Positions 34,644-44,290 are shown, counted from the stretch's first letter. The stretch is 64,000 bases of DNA from Kordia sp965224175 (GCF_965224175.1 NZ_OZ245041.1:62001-126000), one strand, 5' to 3'. Notes: generated by a model from the sequence alone, not told the origin. Program-made: numbers and translations.

Positions 34644-35294
34644 ATGAATTATAAAATTGCCATCGCAGAAGACAATACTTTTTTAGCCAATTCGCTCATT
34701 GAAAAGCTATCATTTTTTAGAGAAAATTTGACCTATACTTTTCGCGCTCGTGATGGAAAGGAACTCATAGAGAAGTTAGCAAAAAACAATGAAATTGATC
34801 TTGTGTTGATGGATATCAAAATGCCAAATATGAATGGTATTGAAGCTACAAAACTGCTTAAAAAACAGTATCCTGACATAAAAATAGTAATGATTACGGT
34901 ATTTGATGACGATGAAAATATCTTACAATCCATTCAATCTGGAGCAAATGGTTATTTATTAAAAGAAGCTACGGCGGAAGAATTGCACAAAGGAATTCTA
35001 GATGTGATGAATGGCGGCGCAACAATGACACCTAGTATTGCGATGAAAACGCTAAAAATATTACAAACGGCAAACATTCAACAATACGAAGTTAACGAAG
35101 AAATTAAACTGAGTAAACGCGAAAAAGAAGTGCTAGAACAATTGAGCAAAGGTTTTGGTTATCAGGTAATAGCAGAAAAACTATTTGTGTCGCCTGCTAC
35201 AGTTCGAAAGCATATTGAAAACATCTACAAAAAACTACAAGTACATAATAAAATTCAAGCCGTAGAAAAGGCGAGAAGACATCGTTTGTTGTAA
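34644..35294 (+). CDS. LuxR/NarL-family response regulator, 216 aa
   Basis: Partner of the upstream kinase. The receiver domain (1-120) has the acidic pocket E9/D10, phospho-acceptor D57 in DLVLMDIKMPNMNG, the Thr/Ser position (MITVFDDDENI) and K near 107 (LLKEA). The C-terminal LuxR helix-turn-helix (about 150-212) reads LSKREKEVLEQLSKGF then PATVRKHIENIYKKLQ. Spacing to the kinase is 10 bp. Its targets are not apparent from the window. Confidence 0.95.
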   Translation: MNYKIAIAEDNTFLANSLIEKLSFFRENLTYTFRARDGKELIEKLAKNNEIDLVLMDIKMPNMNGIEATKLLKKQYPDIKIVMITVFDDDENILQSIQSGANGYLLKEATAEELHKGILDVMNGGATMTPSIAMKTLKILQTANIQQYEVNEEIKLSKREKEVLEQLSKGFGYQVIAEKLFVSPATVRKHIENIYKKLQVHNKIQAVEKARRHRLL

Positions 35295-35323
35295 ACTAAA
35301 AAGATTGTTAAAAAACGATTTGA

Positions 35324-35450
35324 TACGTCATTCTGAACTTGATTCAGAATCTCATCACATTTGTTTTAATCCGATAATCGAGATGTAAATGCTCCGACAC
35401 TTGCGTAGAAATGTTTTTAATCGTTTCCGTTGATGCTTCGCGGACTTACC
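35324..35450. repeat. Dispersed-type palindromic element (GTCATTCTGAA...TTCAGAAT)
   Basis: attctgaacttgattcagaat is an inverted repeat with a short loop, preceded by acgtc and followed by ctcatc; this form is common as a dispersed repeat in flavobacterial genomes (from memory). The remaining sequence to 35450 has no coding signal. Only one copy is seen in this window. Confidence 0.5.
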
Positions 35451-35534
35451 TGAAATAGTTGACTAAAAAGAAAAACTAACTTAATTCGATTTGACAAGTT
35501 TTAACTTTTTAAACAATCTTTTTTAAATCATATG

Positions 35535-37208
35535 TTATGCTGTTTTTCCTTGTAGCTGTCTGATCTTGATTTTGAAAGCTGCAAACAATAAAGTGGTAAA
35601 TGGACTCAGCCAATTGAAAATTGCGTACATAAAATATTCACCAACTCCAACGCCTAAAACACCAGATTGATAAGCTCCACAAGTATTCCAAGGAATTAAC
35701 ACAGAAGTTACTGTTCCAGAATCTTCTAAGGTTCTACTTAAATTTTCAGGAGCTAAACCTCTGTCTTCATAGGCTTGTTTAAACATTTTTCCAGGAATTA
35801 CTAAGGCTAAATACTGATCGGAAGCAATAACATTCAGTCCTAAACAACTTGCTACAGTACTAGCAAACAATCCAAATACGCTGGTTGCCATTTTTAATAA
35901 TGCTTGCGTAATTCTTGATAATGCGCCAATGGCATCCATCACACCACCAAAAACCATGGCGCAAATAATTAAATAAATAGTCCATAACATTCCGTTCATT
36001 CCGCCAGAACCAAACAATTTTTTCAAGCGTTTAATCGTGATCAGTTTGTCTAGATTATCAGCTTTAGATAGTAATTTTTCTTGCGAATATGAATAACTAG
36101 CGAATACTTTTGCTAAATCTTCTTTGGTGTAAATCTTCTTTACATCATCATCAGTAAAAATATTTTTCAAATCTCCATCTGCCTTAATCGTTTTAAGCTC
36201 TTCTTCAGAGAATGTAGCTACGTATTGCGCATCTGGAATTTCAATATTTGTATCCGTTAAAACAGCATTAGTTACTACTTCCATTTTAGAATCAGAAAGC
36301 TTTTTCATGACATCTGGTTGAAAAATAAAAGCAAAAATAGCTGCAAGAACTACACCAGTTAATAAGGCGATTAAAGGTTTTGTTTTTAGTAAAATTAACG
36401 CGATTACTGCTAATGGAACTACAAACAACCAAGGTGTAATATTGAAGTTTGTACGTATGGTTTCAAGAATAAAAGCAGTATCTGCATTACCGTTAGTTTC
36501 TATAGTTGAACTCAATATGGCAAATACAACCAATGTAATTACTATCGTTGGCACTGTAGTAAATGTCATGTAACGAATATGTGTAAACAAATCGGTTCCA
36601 GCCATTGCAGGTGCTAAGTTTGTTGTATCACTCAAAGGAGACATTTTATCTCCAAAATAAGCTCCTGAAATTACAGCTCCAGCAATCATTCCAGTAGGAA
36701 TTCCTAAGGCACTACCAATTCCTATTAAAGCAATACCAACCGTAGCAGAAGTAGTCCAACTGCTACCTGTAGCAATAGAAATAATAGCAGCAATAATTAC
36801 GGATGCCGGTAAAAATATTTCGGGACTTAGTACCTGTAAACCGTAATAAACCATTGCAGGAATAATGCCACTAATTAACCAAGTTCCCGCCAATGCTCCA
36901 ACAAGAAATAAAATCATAATTGGAACAAAAACACTGCGCAAGTTTTCCCAAATTTCTTTTAGCATTAAGCCTAAGGAGACTTTATTGAAAAAACCATTAA
37001 TCATGGCAACACTACCACCAATTAGTAATATAATTTGGTTGGTATATGCTCCAAACCATTCTTGTCCTTCTACAAAAAAAATGTTGTAAGCCAATAATCC
37101 CATCAAAATAACAACAGGAATTAAGGCTTCCAATATGTTTAATTCTTTATTGTTGATGATGGTTTGGTCATTTGCTTTCGTTTCAGAAATATTGTTTTCT
37201 TCTTGCAT
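35535..37208 (-). CDS. nhaC: NhaC-family Na+/H+ antiporter, 557 aa
   Basis: Polytopic inner-membrane antiporter. About twelve hydrophobic segments are visible, starting near residue 30 (EALIPVVILMGLLAYNIFFV). Conserved polar signatures inside membrane segments include TGSSWTTSATVGIALIGIG (about 146-164), GAYFGDKMSPLSDTTNLAP and IPWNTCGAYQSGVLG. A hydrophilic insertion around residues 310-385 (EEELKTIKADGDLKNIF, DDDVKKIYTKEDLAKVF) interrupts the transporter core; this looks like a cytosolic or periplasmic regulatory loop. Substrate could also be a Na+-coupled organic ion, since the family is broad. Monocistronic. Confidence 0.9.
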   Translation of the reverse strand: MQEENNISETKANDQTIINNKELNILEALIPVVILMGLLAYNIFFVEGQEWFGAYTNQIILLIGGSVAMINGFFNKVSLGLMLKEIWENLRSVFVPIMILFLVGALAGTWLISGIIPAMVYYGLQVLSPEIFLPASVIIAAIISIATGSSWTTSATVGIALIGIGSALGIPTGMIAGAVISGAYFGDKMSPLSDTTNLAPAMAGTDLFTHIRYMTFTTVPTIVITLVVFAILSSTIETNGNADTAFILETIRTNFNITPWLFVVPLAVIALILLKTKPLIALLTGVVLAAIFAFIFQPDVMKKLSDSKMEVVTNAVLTDTNIEIPDAQYVATFSEEELKTIKADGDLKNIFTDDDVKKIYTKEDLAKVFASYSYSQEKLLSKADNLDKLITIKRLKKLFGSGGMNGMLWTIYLIICAMVFGGVMDAIGALSRITQALLKMATSVFGLFASTVASCLGLNVIASDQYLALVIPGKMFKQAYEDRGLAPENLSRTLEDSGTVTSVLIPWNTCGAYQSGVLGVGVGEYFMYAIFNWLSPFTTLLFAAFKIKIRQLQGKTA

Positions 37209-37310
37209 AATAATTCGGTTGGTTTCCTAGCGTAATGTTACGATTTTGTAAACTAGTATGCAAATGAATTTGGTTATGTACCTTTGCAAACTTATAATTA
37301 AGATTATTTT

Positions 37311-38342
37311 ATGGATTCATTGACGCAAATTGTACTTGGAGCCGCTTGTGGAGAAGCTGCTATGGGGAAAAAAATAGGGAACAAAGCGTTATTGTTTGGT
37401 GCTATTGGCGGAACGATTCCCGATTTAGATGTTTTTGTGGGAAAATGGATTTATGATAATCAAATAGACGCCATGTTGTTTCATAGAGGGTTTATGCATT
37501 CTATTCTCTTTGCAATTCTAGCAGCTTTGCTCTTCGGTTGGCTGCTCTATAAACTCTATAATTATGGAAAACGGAAAGGAACTACAACGCAGAAAGATTG
37601 GACTTGGCTGTTTTTTTTGTCAATTTTTACACATCCTATTTTAGATTGCTTCACAGGATACGGAACACAGTTATTTTTACCATTCAGTAATTATCGTGTA
37701 GCTTTTAGTAATATTTCGGTGGCAGATCCTTCGTATACGATACCATTTTTATTGTGTTTAATTGTCATGATGTTTTTCAATAGAAAGAATCCGAAGCGAA
37801 AATTATGGCTAAAACTTGGCTTTGGAATTAGTTCAGTGTACATGTTGTTTACTCTTGGAAATAAATTGTATATCAATTCTATATTTGAAAAAACATTAGC
37901 TCAAAAAGAAATACAATACAAGCGTTACAATACAGAGGCATCTATTCTCAACAATGTTTTGTGGTACGGAATTGCGGAAACTGAAACTGATTATTATGTT
38001 GGTTTTTATTCTTTGTTTGATACAAAAGATGTTTTTACGGATTGGAAACAAATTCCTAAAAATCATAATGTATTGTCAAGATCAAATCCAGATTTAAAGT
38101 CATTAGCGTGGTTTAGTAATGATTATTACAATCTTTTAGAGAATAAGGATGGTTCTTTTCTCTATAGTGATTTGCGTTATCCTTCCATAGATACAGGAAA
38201 TGGTAAATCGGCAGTATTTTCGTTTACCATATTTAAAAATGGTGATCGACTCGATATGAAACCTTTTGCTCCAGAATTTGACAAAAACATGACAATTTGG
38301 GATGTGCTAGGGATTTTCTGGGAACGTATTAAAGGGAAATAA
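37311..38342 (+). CDS. DUF457/YdjM-like membrane metal-dependent hydrolase, 343 aa
   Basis: Inner-membrane protein of the YdjM (DUF457) family. The N-terminus MDSLTQIVLGAACGEA and the motifs KALLFGAIGGTIPDLDV and FHRGFMHSI carry the conserved Asp and His residues thought to bind metal, with FTHPILDCFTGYGTQL later. Four to five hydrophobic segments lie in the first 200 residues; the last 140 residues are soluble and probably periplasmic. Activity of this family is poorly characterised. The end meets the convergent Cys-rich small gene with an 8-bp gap. Confidence 0.88.
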   Translation: MDSLTQIVLGAACGEAAMGKKIGNKALLFGAIGGTIPDLDVFVGKWIYDNQIDAMLFHRGFMHSILFAILAALLFGWLLYKLYNYGKRKGTTTQKDWTWLFFLSIFTHPILDCFTGYGTQLFLPFSNYRVAFSNISVADPSYTIPFLLCLIVMMFFNRKNPKRKLWLKLGFGISSVYMLFTLGNKLYINSIFEKTLAQKEIQYKRYNTEASILNNVLWYGIAETETDYYVGFYSLFDTKDVFTDWKQIPKNHNVLSRSNPDLKSLAWFSNDYYNLLENKDGSFLYSDLRYPSIDTGNGKSAVFSFTIFKNGDRLDMKPFAPEFDKNMTIWDVLGIFWERIKGK

Positions 38343-38350
38343 TATTTTGC

Positions 38351-38602
38351 TTAAATCTTGTCCATATACAAGTGACTCACACATGTTGAGCACATTTCTC
38401 TACCTATTTTTGCGCATTGTGTTCGCGCTCTATCTTCTGGTTGACATGAAAAAATAGTTTGTGAAGGTTCTTCAATATCCATACGACCGCAAATAGATTT
38501 TTGTTGTGACTTGCATTCGTTCTCGTCTGTAGATTTGGCTAAAAAAAGATGTAATTCTCCATTTTCTTTGCTTTTTCTTAGTATGTAGACGTTTTTGCTC
38601 AT
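38351..38602 (-). CDS. Small Cys-rich hypothetical protein, 83 aa
   Basis: A short soluble protein with six cysteines (in DENECKSQ, SICGRM, FSCQPE, RTQCAKI and MCSTCVSHLY), the last two in a CxxC. The number and spacing suggest metal binding or redox activity, but no named family is recognised. It starts MSKNVYILRKSKENGE. Translation is convergent with the DUF457 gene. The upstream 212 bp contain a small taCGG-aaaa-CCGta hairpin (38673-38686) and the terminator of the neighbouring lyase gene. Confidence 0.65.
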   Translation of the reverse strand: MSKNVYILRKSKENGELHLFLAKSTDENECKSQQKSICGRMDIEEPSQTIFSCQPEDRARTQCAKIGREMCSTCVSHLYMDKI

Positions 38603-38762
38603 ACAATTTCGGGGTTAAGTTTTTAGTATGCTTAGTGGAGACCAATAATAATTAAAAACAGTAAGATGGTTTTACGGAAAACCGTAATCAGGCACTTTTT
38701 ATTGATAAACAAGTGGAACTACTTAGGTAATTTCTTGACATTGTGTAAGTAAGATGGAGAAA

Positions 38763-38793
38763 TAAAAAAGAGCATCGAAAGATGCTCTTTTTA
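38763..38793 (-). terminator. Terminator of the PLP lyase gene
   Basis: aaaaagagcatcgaaagatg plus ctcttttt forms a stem of about 12 bp with a GAAA-type loop and flanking A and T runs, so it can terminate in either direction. It lies 22 bp beyond the lyase stop codon. Confidence 0.88.
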
Positions 38794-38814
38794 CGTTTAA
38801 CTAAACATTGCAAA

Positions 38815-40029
38815 TTATACCATTACAGTTGCCAATATATTCAGTTCTTCCATACATTCACGCATAATACGATACGTTCGTTTGATATCACTATCCAAAC
38901 CGACAGAGAATCGAATCAAGCCATCTGTTAAGCCCATTGCTGCTTGTTCATCTTCTGGAATCTCAGAGGAAGTTGATGTGCCTGGTGCACTGAATAGTGT
39001 TTTATAAAAGCCTAGACTTACTGCTAAGTATCCTAGATTGCGTTTTTGCATTAATTCCATTAATTCGTTGGCTTTTTCAATACTTCCAACATCAATGGTT
39101 AACATACCTCCAAAACCATAATCTTCGTTCATCATGTTTTTAAATAATTCATGTGACGGATGTGAAGCTAATCCTGGATATACAGTTTTTAAGCCATCAT
39201 TTTCAAACATTTTGGCTAAATATGATGCATTGAAACTATGTTGTTTCATACGAATATGAAGAGTTCTTAAATTTTTTAAAACGGAAGCAGCTCGTAAACT
39301 ATCCATCGTAGAACCTAATAACATGCTAGCACCGTCATTTACATTTCTCAATTCGTCAATAAAAGCTTGCGTTCCGCAAACAACACCACCAACAGTATCA
39401 CTGGAACCATTTATAAATTTTGTTAAACTGTGAATAACAACGTCTGCTCCTAATTTTGCTGGCGCAATTGATAATGGAGAAAAAGTATTATCAACTACTA
39501 ATTTTAAATTGTGCTTTTTAGCAATTTTAGCTAAGCCAGCAATATCCGCAACTTCCAACAAAGGATTACTGACGGACTCGCAGTATAATACTTTTGTGTT
39601 TGGAGTAATGGCAGCTTCTACGGTAGCTAATTTTGTAATGTCTACAAATGAAGTCTCAATGTTAAATCGTGGTGTAAAATTTTTTAAAAAGGCATACGTT
39701 CCACCATAAATTGTTCTGCTCGAAACAATATGATCGCCACTTTTACACAATTGTAATAATACAGGTGTTATAGCGCCCATTCCTGAAGCAGAAACGTTAG
39801 CGGTTTCTGTTCCTTCCATGGCAGCTAACGCTTCTCCTAAATATAAATTACTCGGAGAAGTATGTCTTGAATATAAATAGCAACCATCTGCATTTCCTTC
39901 AAATGTGTCAAACATAGTTTTTGCTGAAAGAAATGTATAGGTAGACGAATCTGAAATAGAAGGATTTACACCTCCAAATTCACCAAAATATTGTAAGTCT
40001 TGAATATTATTTGCTGGATTAAATTTCAT
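38815..40029 (-). CDS. Cys/Met metabolism PLP-dependent enzyme (methionine gamma-lyase-like), 404 aa
   Basis: PLP enzyme of the cystathionine gamma-synthase/lyase family. The Lys that binds PLP lies in DVVIHSLTKFINGSSD (about residue 200), the phosphate-binding region is SASGMGAI (about 80-88), and YSRHTSPSNLYLGEAL matches the Y-x-R-x-x-N/S-P-T signature. VVDNTFSP is also standard. The ATG at 40029 is preferred over an upstream TTG. The reaction could be methionine gamma-lyase or a related elimination; sequence alone does not settle it. An Lrp/AsnC regulator is divergently encoded, a common pairing that suggests amino-acid-responsive control. Confidence 0.88.
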   Translation of the reverse strand: MKFNPANNIQDLQYFGEFGGVNPSISDSSTYTFLSAKTMFDTFEGNADGCYLYSRHTSPSNLYLGEALAAMEGTETANVSASGMGAITPVLLQLCKSGDHIVSSRTIYGGTYAFLKNFTPRFNIETSFVDITKLATVEAAITPNTKVLYCESVSNPLLEVADIAGLAKIAKKHNLKLVVDNTFSPLSIAPAKLGADVVIHSLTKFINGSSDTVGGVVCGTQAFIDELRNVNDGASMLLGSTMDSLRAASVLKNLRTLHIRMKQHSFNASYLAKMFENDGLKTVYPGLASHPSHELFKNMMNEDYGFGGMLTIDVGSIEKANELMELMQKRNLGYLAVSLGFYKTLFSAPGTSTSSEIPEDEQAAMGLTDGLIRFSVGLDSDIKRTYRIMRECMEELNILATVMV

Positions 40030-40183
40030 GTCAATAGATTTTAAAAACAATCAAAATTCTTAATATTATGAATTAAAATCAATTATTATTTTAGTTGGTA
40101 GAAAATAAAACTATAAATTTGAATAATTGTAGATGAAATAAAATAGAATACTTTTATTAATACGTACTAATAGATTTTTTTCC

Positions 40184-40645
40184 ATGTTGAAACTTGATCA
40201 AACAGATAAAACATTACTAAAGCTATTACAAACCGATAGCAAGCAGACGACAAAAGAGCTTTCAAACACATTAAAATTGTCTGTTACGGCTGTTTATGAG
40301 CGAATTAAAAAATTAGAGAAAGCAGAAGTAATAAAAAATTATGTAGCGCTTTTAGATAAAAAGAAAATAGCAAAAAGTTTTATGGCGTATTGTCATGTAC
40401 GTTTAACGCAGCATTCAAAAGACTTTGTAAAACGATTTGAACGTGAAGTTTTAAAACTAGATGAAGTATTAGAATGTTATCATGTAAGCGGCGATTATGA
40501 TTATATTCTTAAAGTTTTGGTGAAAGATATGGAGGAATATCGCGACTTTATGATTACAAAACTGACGGCAATACCCAATATTGGAAATACACATAGTATA
40601 TTTGTCATTGAAGAAGTAAAACATACAACAGCAATTTCTGTATAA
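40184..40645 (+). CDS. Lrp/AsnC family transcriptional regulator, 153 aa
   Basis: Small DNA-binding regulator. The N-terminal winged helix (LDQTDKTLLKLLQTDSKQTT then LSVTAVYERIKKLEKAEVI, about 4-60) is followed by the ligand-binding RAM domain (about 70-150: VLECYHVSGDYDYILKVLV, LTAIPNIGNTHSIFVI). Lrp-type octamers bind amino acids. It is divergent from the Cys/Met lyase across 154 bp, so it likely controls that gene and itself. It is followed after 32 bp by the fatty acid hydroxylase gene. Confidence 0.93.
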   Translation: MLKLDQTDKTLLKLLQTDSKQTTKELSNTLKLSVTAVYERIKKLEKAEVIKNYVALLDKKKIAKSFMAYCHVRLTQHSKDFVKRFEREVLKLDEVLECYHVSGDYDYILKVLVKDMEEYRDFMITKLTAIPNIGNTHSIFVIEEVKHTTAISV

Positions 40646-40677
40646 TCTAGTTTTTTTATTTTTATCTTTTTTCAGCA

Positions 40678-41574
40678 ATGGAGAAGTATCTTACACAAGA
40701 ATTTATATACATGTTAAGCGTTCCTATACATGCTACGGCAATTATAGGTGAAATGATCTATTCTTATTTTTTGAAGCGAAAATTATATACAGTAGGCGAT
40801 ACAGCGACTAATGTGTATGTAGCATTGTTTAATTTTGGACTCGACTTGCTAATGAAAGGCGCTTCATTTGCCATCATGTTATTTTTCTATTATTATAGAA
40901 TTTTTGATTTAGAATTCACACTTTGGTATTGGATTGGTGTTTTTATATTACAAGATTTTGCTTATTACGTTCAGCACTACGTAGATCATTATAGTCGTTT
41001 CTTTTGGGCAGTTCATGTAACACATCATAATTCGGAATACTTTAATATATCGACAGGGTTCAGAGCTTCTGTATTTCAGCCGTTGTATAGATATTTATTC
41101 TTTTGTCCGCTAGCTTTAGTGGGATTTCATCCGTTGCATGTCATGGCTGCGTATGCAATTCTTCAAATTTACGGAACCTTAGTACATACAGAGTCCGTAA
41201 AGAAAATGGGATTCTTAGAGTGGATTTTAGTCACGCCATCGCATCATAGAGTACATCACGCTTCCAATGGAAAGTATTTAGATAAAAATATGGGGATGTT
41301 TTTAATTATTTGGGATCGAATGTTCGGAACTTTTCAAAAAGAAGAAGACGATTATGAGCCAATTACCTATGGTTTAACGTCAAAACTGGAAGACAAAGGT
41401 CCAATAAATATAGTATTTCACGAATGGAAATCAATTTGGAATGATGTAAAACGGTCAGATATTAATTGGAGCCAACGTTTAAAATACGTATTTTATCCTC
41501 CAGGTTGGAGTCATGACGGTTCTCGAAAAACCTCCAAACAAATACAACAAGAAATCAAAGAAAAAGCAAAATAA
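40678..41574 (+). CDS. Sterol desaturase/fatty acid hydroxylase family protein, 298 aa
   Basis: Integral-membrane di-iron oxygenase family. The histidine clusters QHYVDHYSRF, VHVTHHNSEYFN and PSHHRVHHASNG (about residues 100-200) form the expected eight-His metal site. Four or more membrane segments are present (SVPIHATAIIGEMIYSYFL, FGLDLLMKGASFAIMLFF and others). The substrate (lipid, carotenoid or other) is not evident; it is distinct from the CrtZ gene further on. The stop is immediately followed by the start of the CPBP gene (TAA then ATG), so the two are coupled. Confidence 0.9.
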   Translation: MEKYLTQEFIYMLSVPIHATAIIGEMIYSYFLKRKLYTVGDTATNVYVALFNFGLDLLMKGASFAIMLFFYYYRIFDLEFTLWYWIGVFILQDFAYYVQHYVDHYSRFFWAVHVTHHNSEYFNISTGFRASVFQPLYRYLFFCPLALVGFHPLHVMAAYAILQIYGTLVHTESVKKMGFLEWILVTPSHHRVHHASNGKYLDKNMGMFLIIWDRMFGTFQKEEDDYEPITYGLTSKLEDKGPINIVFHEWKSIWNDVKRSDINWSQRLKYVFYPPGWSHDGSRKTSKQIQQEIKEKAK

Positions 41575-42207
41575 ATGCAGTTACAAAGTACTTCATATAA
41601 ACTTACAGAATTCTTTTTGCTATTCATTGCATTACCTGTGAGTTTAGTACTTACGTATCCTATTTATATAAAAATAGCGTCTATTTTAATTGGGTTTATT
41701 TATGTTATTTTAATATTACTCAAGGTAGAAAAGCAACAATTCAAAATCAACAAATCCTTAGATTGGAAAATGTTTTGGAGAAGAACACTAGTTTTATTGT
41801 GTACAATAGCGTTGCTAACAATGATATATGTGTATTTTACAGATGCTTCAAAATTATTTATTGTAGCAAGAACCAAACCTTTACTGTGGATCATCATTTT
41901 GTTTGTATATAGCTTATTTTCTGTATATCCACAAGAAGTAATCTATCGTACGTTTTTCTTTGTACGCTATGAATCCTTATTCAAAAACAAGAATCTGCTT
42001 ATATTTATCAATGCCATTGTATTCTGTTTAGCACATTTTTTCTTCAAAAATATTTTGGTCTTAATCTTAACATTCCTTGGCGGAATTCTCTTTGCATTTA
42101 CGTTTCAAAAAACACGCTCAACCTTATTGGTTTCTATAGAACATGCTATTTATGGTAGTTGGTTGTTTACGGTTGGAATGGGAGAAATGTTAGGGTTTCC
42201 TAGTTAG
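41575..42207 (+). CDS. CPBP-family intramembrane metalloprotease, 210 aa
   Basis: Membrane protease family related to Rce1 and Abi. The conserved motifs sit in the second half: motif 1 QEVIYR with E121 and R125, motif 2 FCLAH with H154, and a later His in EHAIYG. The usual first Glu of EExxxR is Gln here. About six hydrophobic segments. CPBP proteins may act on prenylated or peptide substrates, or in self-immunity to bacteriocins. Directly adjacent to the fatty acid hydroxylase gene, without spacer. Confidence 0.85.
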   Translation: MQLQSTSYKLTEFFLLFIALPVSLVLTYPIYIKIASILIGFIYVILILLKVEKQQFKINKSLDWKMFWRRTLVLLCTIALLTMIYVYFTDASKLFIVARTKPLLWIIILFVYSLFSVYPQEVIYRTFFFVRYESLFKNKNLLIFINAIVFCLAHFFFKNILVLILTFLGGILFAFTFQKTRSTLLVSIEHAIYGSWLFTVGMGEMLGFPS

Positions 42208-42344
42208 TCAGGAATATGTGTCAATTTAGGAGAAAGGTATTAGTAGTTTCCTCAGCGGTCTTTAAATAAACGAAAAAACAAAGTTCAATCGTTTCTCAAA
42301 TCTATAGCCTTTAAAACAAACATTAAGAAAATGTAATTGCAAAA

Positions 42345-42384
42345 GAAACAGATTGTCACGTTGCTATGTTTCTCGCAAAAACGT
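42345..42384. repeat. Solo right-arm module of the dispersed repeat family
   Basis: gaaacagattgtcacgttgc ... ctcgcaaaaacg matches the gaaacagattgccgcgtc ... ctcgcaaagacg module of the 20-21 kb array and the right arm of the elements at 2.7-4.7 kb. The rest of this 472-bp gap (42208-42679) is AT-rich and holds the unresolved promoter of the protease gene. Confidence 0.65.
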
Positions 42385-42679
42385 ATTCAACAGTGGAAAA
42401 AGTTTAACAATCTAAGAGGAATCAATCAGTGTTTAGTATGCCTGCCATATGACAAATTTATGATATTTTGCTCAGTAAGTAATATTTTTAACAAAAACGC
42501 AACTGAGTTGCATTTGTGTAACTTTAGACTTGTTAAAACCATTTTTTTTTAACAATTACTTTAAAGTAGTCTTAATTTTTCTATTAAAAAAATGTAAAAG
42601 CCTTAAAAAAAGTACGTTTATCTTTTTTCAGTCACTGAAAATAATAGATAATATTGCACATAACCAAAAATTAAATAAC

Positions 42680-43951
42680 ATGAAAAAAAATGTAACACTA
42701 ATTTATGTATTACTACTAGTATTCATCTCATCCTGTTCAACGGATGATAGTATTACAACTACCGAACCCAGCAATCTATTAGAAAAGAATTTTGATCAAG
42801 CGGAAGTTATACCTGGTGAGTATATTGTAGTATACAAAAAAAGTGCTCATTCTAGTAAAATGAGCTATGCAACAAAACAAAGAGGTAATACTCCTGAATT
42901 AAGAAGAATTCAGAGTTATTATAAAGAAATGTCTTTAGCTACGCTTAGGCTAATCGGTAAAAATGAAAAATCTTTGGGGTATGTTTATACTGGTGCAATT
43001 CAAGGTTTTCACGCTAAAAACCTATCAATTGATGATCTAGAGATATTATTAAGAGATAAAAATATTGATTTTATTGAGCCAAATCGTAGAGTTGTAAGTA
43101 ATCTGCCTACACCAAAAAACCCTAAAGGATTAAAATTACCAACAAGCAGTCAGGGAATGAGCAAATCAGATAGCTTCCTACCAAGTGGAGACTTTTTACC
43201 ATGGGGTGTAGACTATACAGGTAGAGGAAGCAATGCTGGTACAAATAGATATGTATTTGTGATAGATACAGGAATTGATCAACATCCAGACCTAACAATT
43301 GATACTGGATTGTCGGCAAGTTTCTATCCTGGAGAAAACTGGGTTGATAGAAATGGTCATGGAACACACGTTGCAGGAACAATTGGAGCTAAAGCCAATG
43401 GTACTGGAGTTATTGGTGTGGCTTACGGGTCAACATTAGTAGCAGTTAAAGTACTTGGAGGTACACAAGGAACAGGATCTGATGCTGGAATTATTGCTGG
43501 TGTTGATTATACATACAACAACTCTATAGCAGGAGATGTATTCAATTATTCTGTAGGTTACCGTACAAGGCGAACTAGCAACGCAATAGACAATGCATTT
43601 ACAACATTAGATAACAAAATTTATGGGGCTTTGGCTGCTGGTAATAGTAATGACAATACATTATATTACTCACCTCAACGTTTGCAAACAAGTCGTACTT
43701 GGATGGTTGGTAATTTAACTCGTAACATCACTCCAAATGGGACTTCATGCTATGGAGCATCTGTTGATAGATGGGCGCCAGGTACAGATGTATGGTCAAC
43801 TTGGTTAAACGGTCAGTACAACAGAATTTCTGGGACTTCTATGGCATCTCCACATGTAGCAGGAATACTTGCAGTTCGAGGAAACAATTCAGTTGGTACC
43901 AATGGAAATACAAGTAAAAATGGTTTTACAGCACCAAATGCCAGAAGATAA
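42680..43951 (+). CDS. Subtilisin-like S8 serine protease, lipoprotein, 423 aa
   Basis: Secreted subtilase. I chose ATG 42680, which gives a lipoprotein signal peptide (MKKNVTLIYVLLLVFISSC, lipobox ending at the Cys); the open frame extends upstream without support. An inhibitor-I9-like propeptide spans about 35-125 (GEYIVVYKKS, GAIQGFHAKNLS). The catalytic triad is D196 (VIDTGID), H230 (GHGTHVAG) and S387 (GTSMASPHVAG), with the oxyanion Asn in LAAGNSND. The enzyme is probably held at a membrane until processed, and could degrade proteins or host material. Monocistronic with its own terminator. Confidence 0.94.
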   Translation: MKKNVTLIYVLLLVFISSCSTDDSITTTEPSNLLEKNFDQAEVIPGEYIVVYKKSAHSSKMSYATKQRGNTPELRRIQSYYKEMSLATLRLIGKNEKSLGYVYTGAIQGFHAKNLSIDDLEILLRDKNIDFIEPNRRVVSNLPTPKNPKGLKLPTSSQGMSKSDSFLPSGDFLPWGVDYTGRGSNAGTNRYVFVIDTGIDQHPDLTIDTGLSASFYPGENWVDRNGHGTHVAGTIGAKANGTGVIGVAYGSTLVAVKVLGGTQGTGSDAGIIAGVDYTYNNSIAGDVFNYSVGYRTRRTSNAIDNAFTTLDNKIYGALAAGNSNDNTLYYSPQRLQTSRTWMVGNLTRNITPNGTSCYGASVDRWAPGTDVWSTWLNGQYNRISGTSMASPHVAGILAVRGNNSVGTNGNTSKNGFTAPNARR

Positions 43952-44015
43952 ATGTAATTGCTTTTATCAATTTATTTGATATCACCTAAAAAGCATTACA
44001 GTTTTAAAATGGATT

Positions 44016-44055
44016 AAATCTCAGGTAAGATAATTTCTTATCTGAGATTTTTTTG
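44016..44055 (+). terminator. Terminator after the S8 protease gene
   Basis: aaatctcagg-taaga and tctta-tctgagattt form a near-perfect 15-bp stem followed by T residues. It starts 65 bp after the stop codon. Confidence 0.85.
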
Positions 44056-44220
44056 TTTTAAAAGAGTAATACCTGATTTCAAGCCTATTCTCATTAGATA
44101 AGAACTAACTTTAGTTGTGTTGGCAAAGATAAAGTACTCCTAACTGGCGAAGCCGATACCAAAGCAAAGTGATACCAAATACTAAAAATAAAAGACGTAT
44201 AACAATCTACAAACAAAGGC

Positions 44221-44250
44221 TTGCTGAACCCTAAAATAGTTGTACTTTTG
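44221..44250 (+). promoter_or_regulatory. Bacteroidota promoter of the lipoamide dehydrogenase gene
   Basis: TTG at 44221-44223, 19-bp spacer, TACTTTTG at 44243-44250: an exact fit to TTG-N19-TAnnTTTG. Predicted start is near 44257, leaving about 34 bp before the ATG at 44291. Confidence 0.65.
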
Positions 44251-44290
44251 TATTCTTGAAAAACAAAATAGTTCAAAAAACACAAGAAAT

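Noticed and set aside
42530..42679. 50-codon N-terminal extension of the S8 protease
   Set aside because: The ATG at 42680 gives a clean lipoprotein signal peptide; the upstream frame is AT-rich leader and includes poly-T.
44240..44290. 17-codon extension of lipoamide dehydrogenase
   Set aside because: It covers the -7 promoter box; the family N-terminus begins at ATG 44291.
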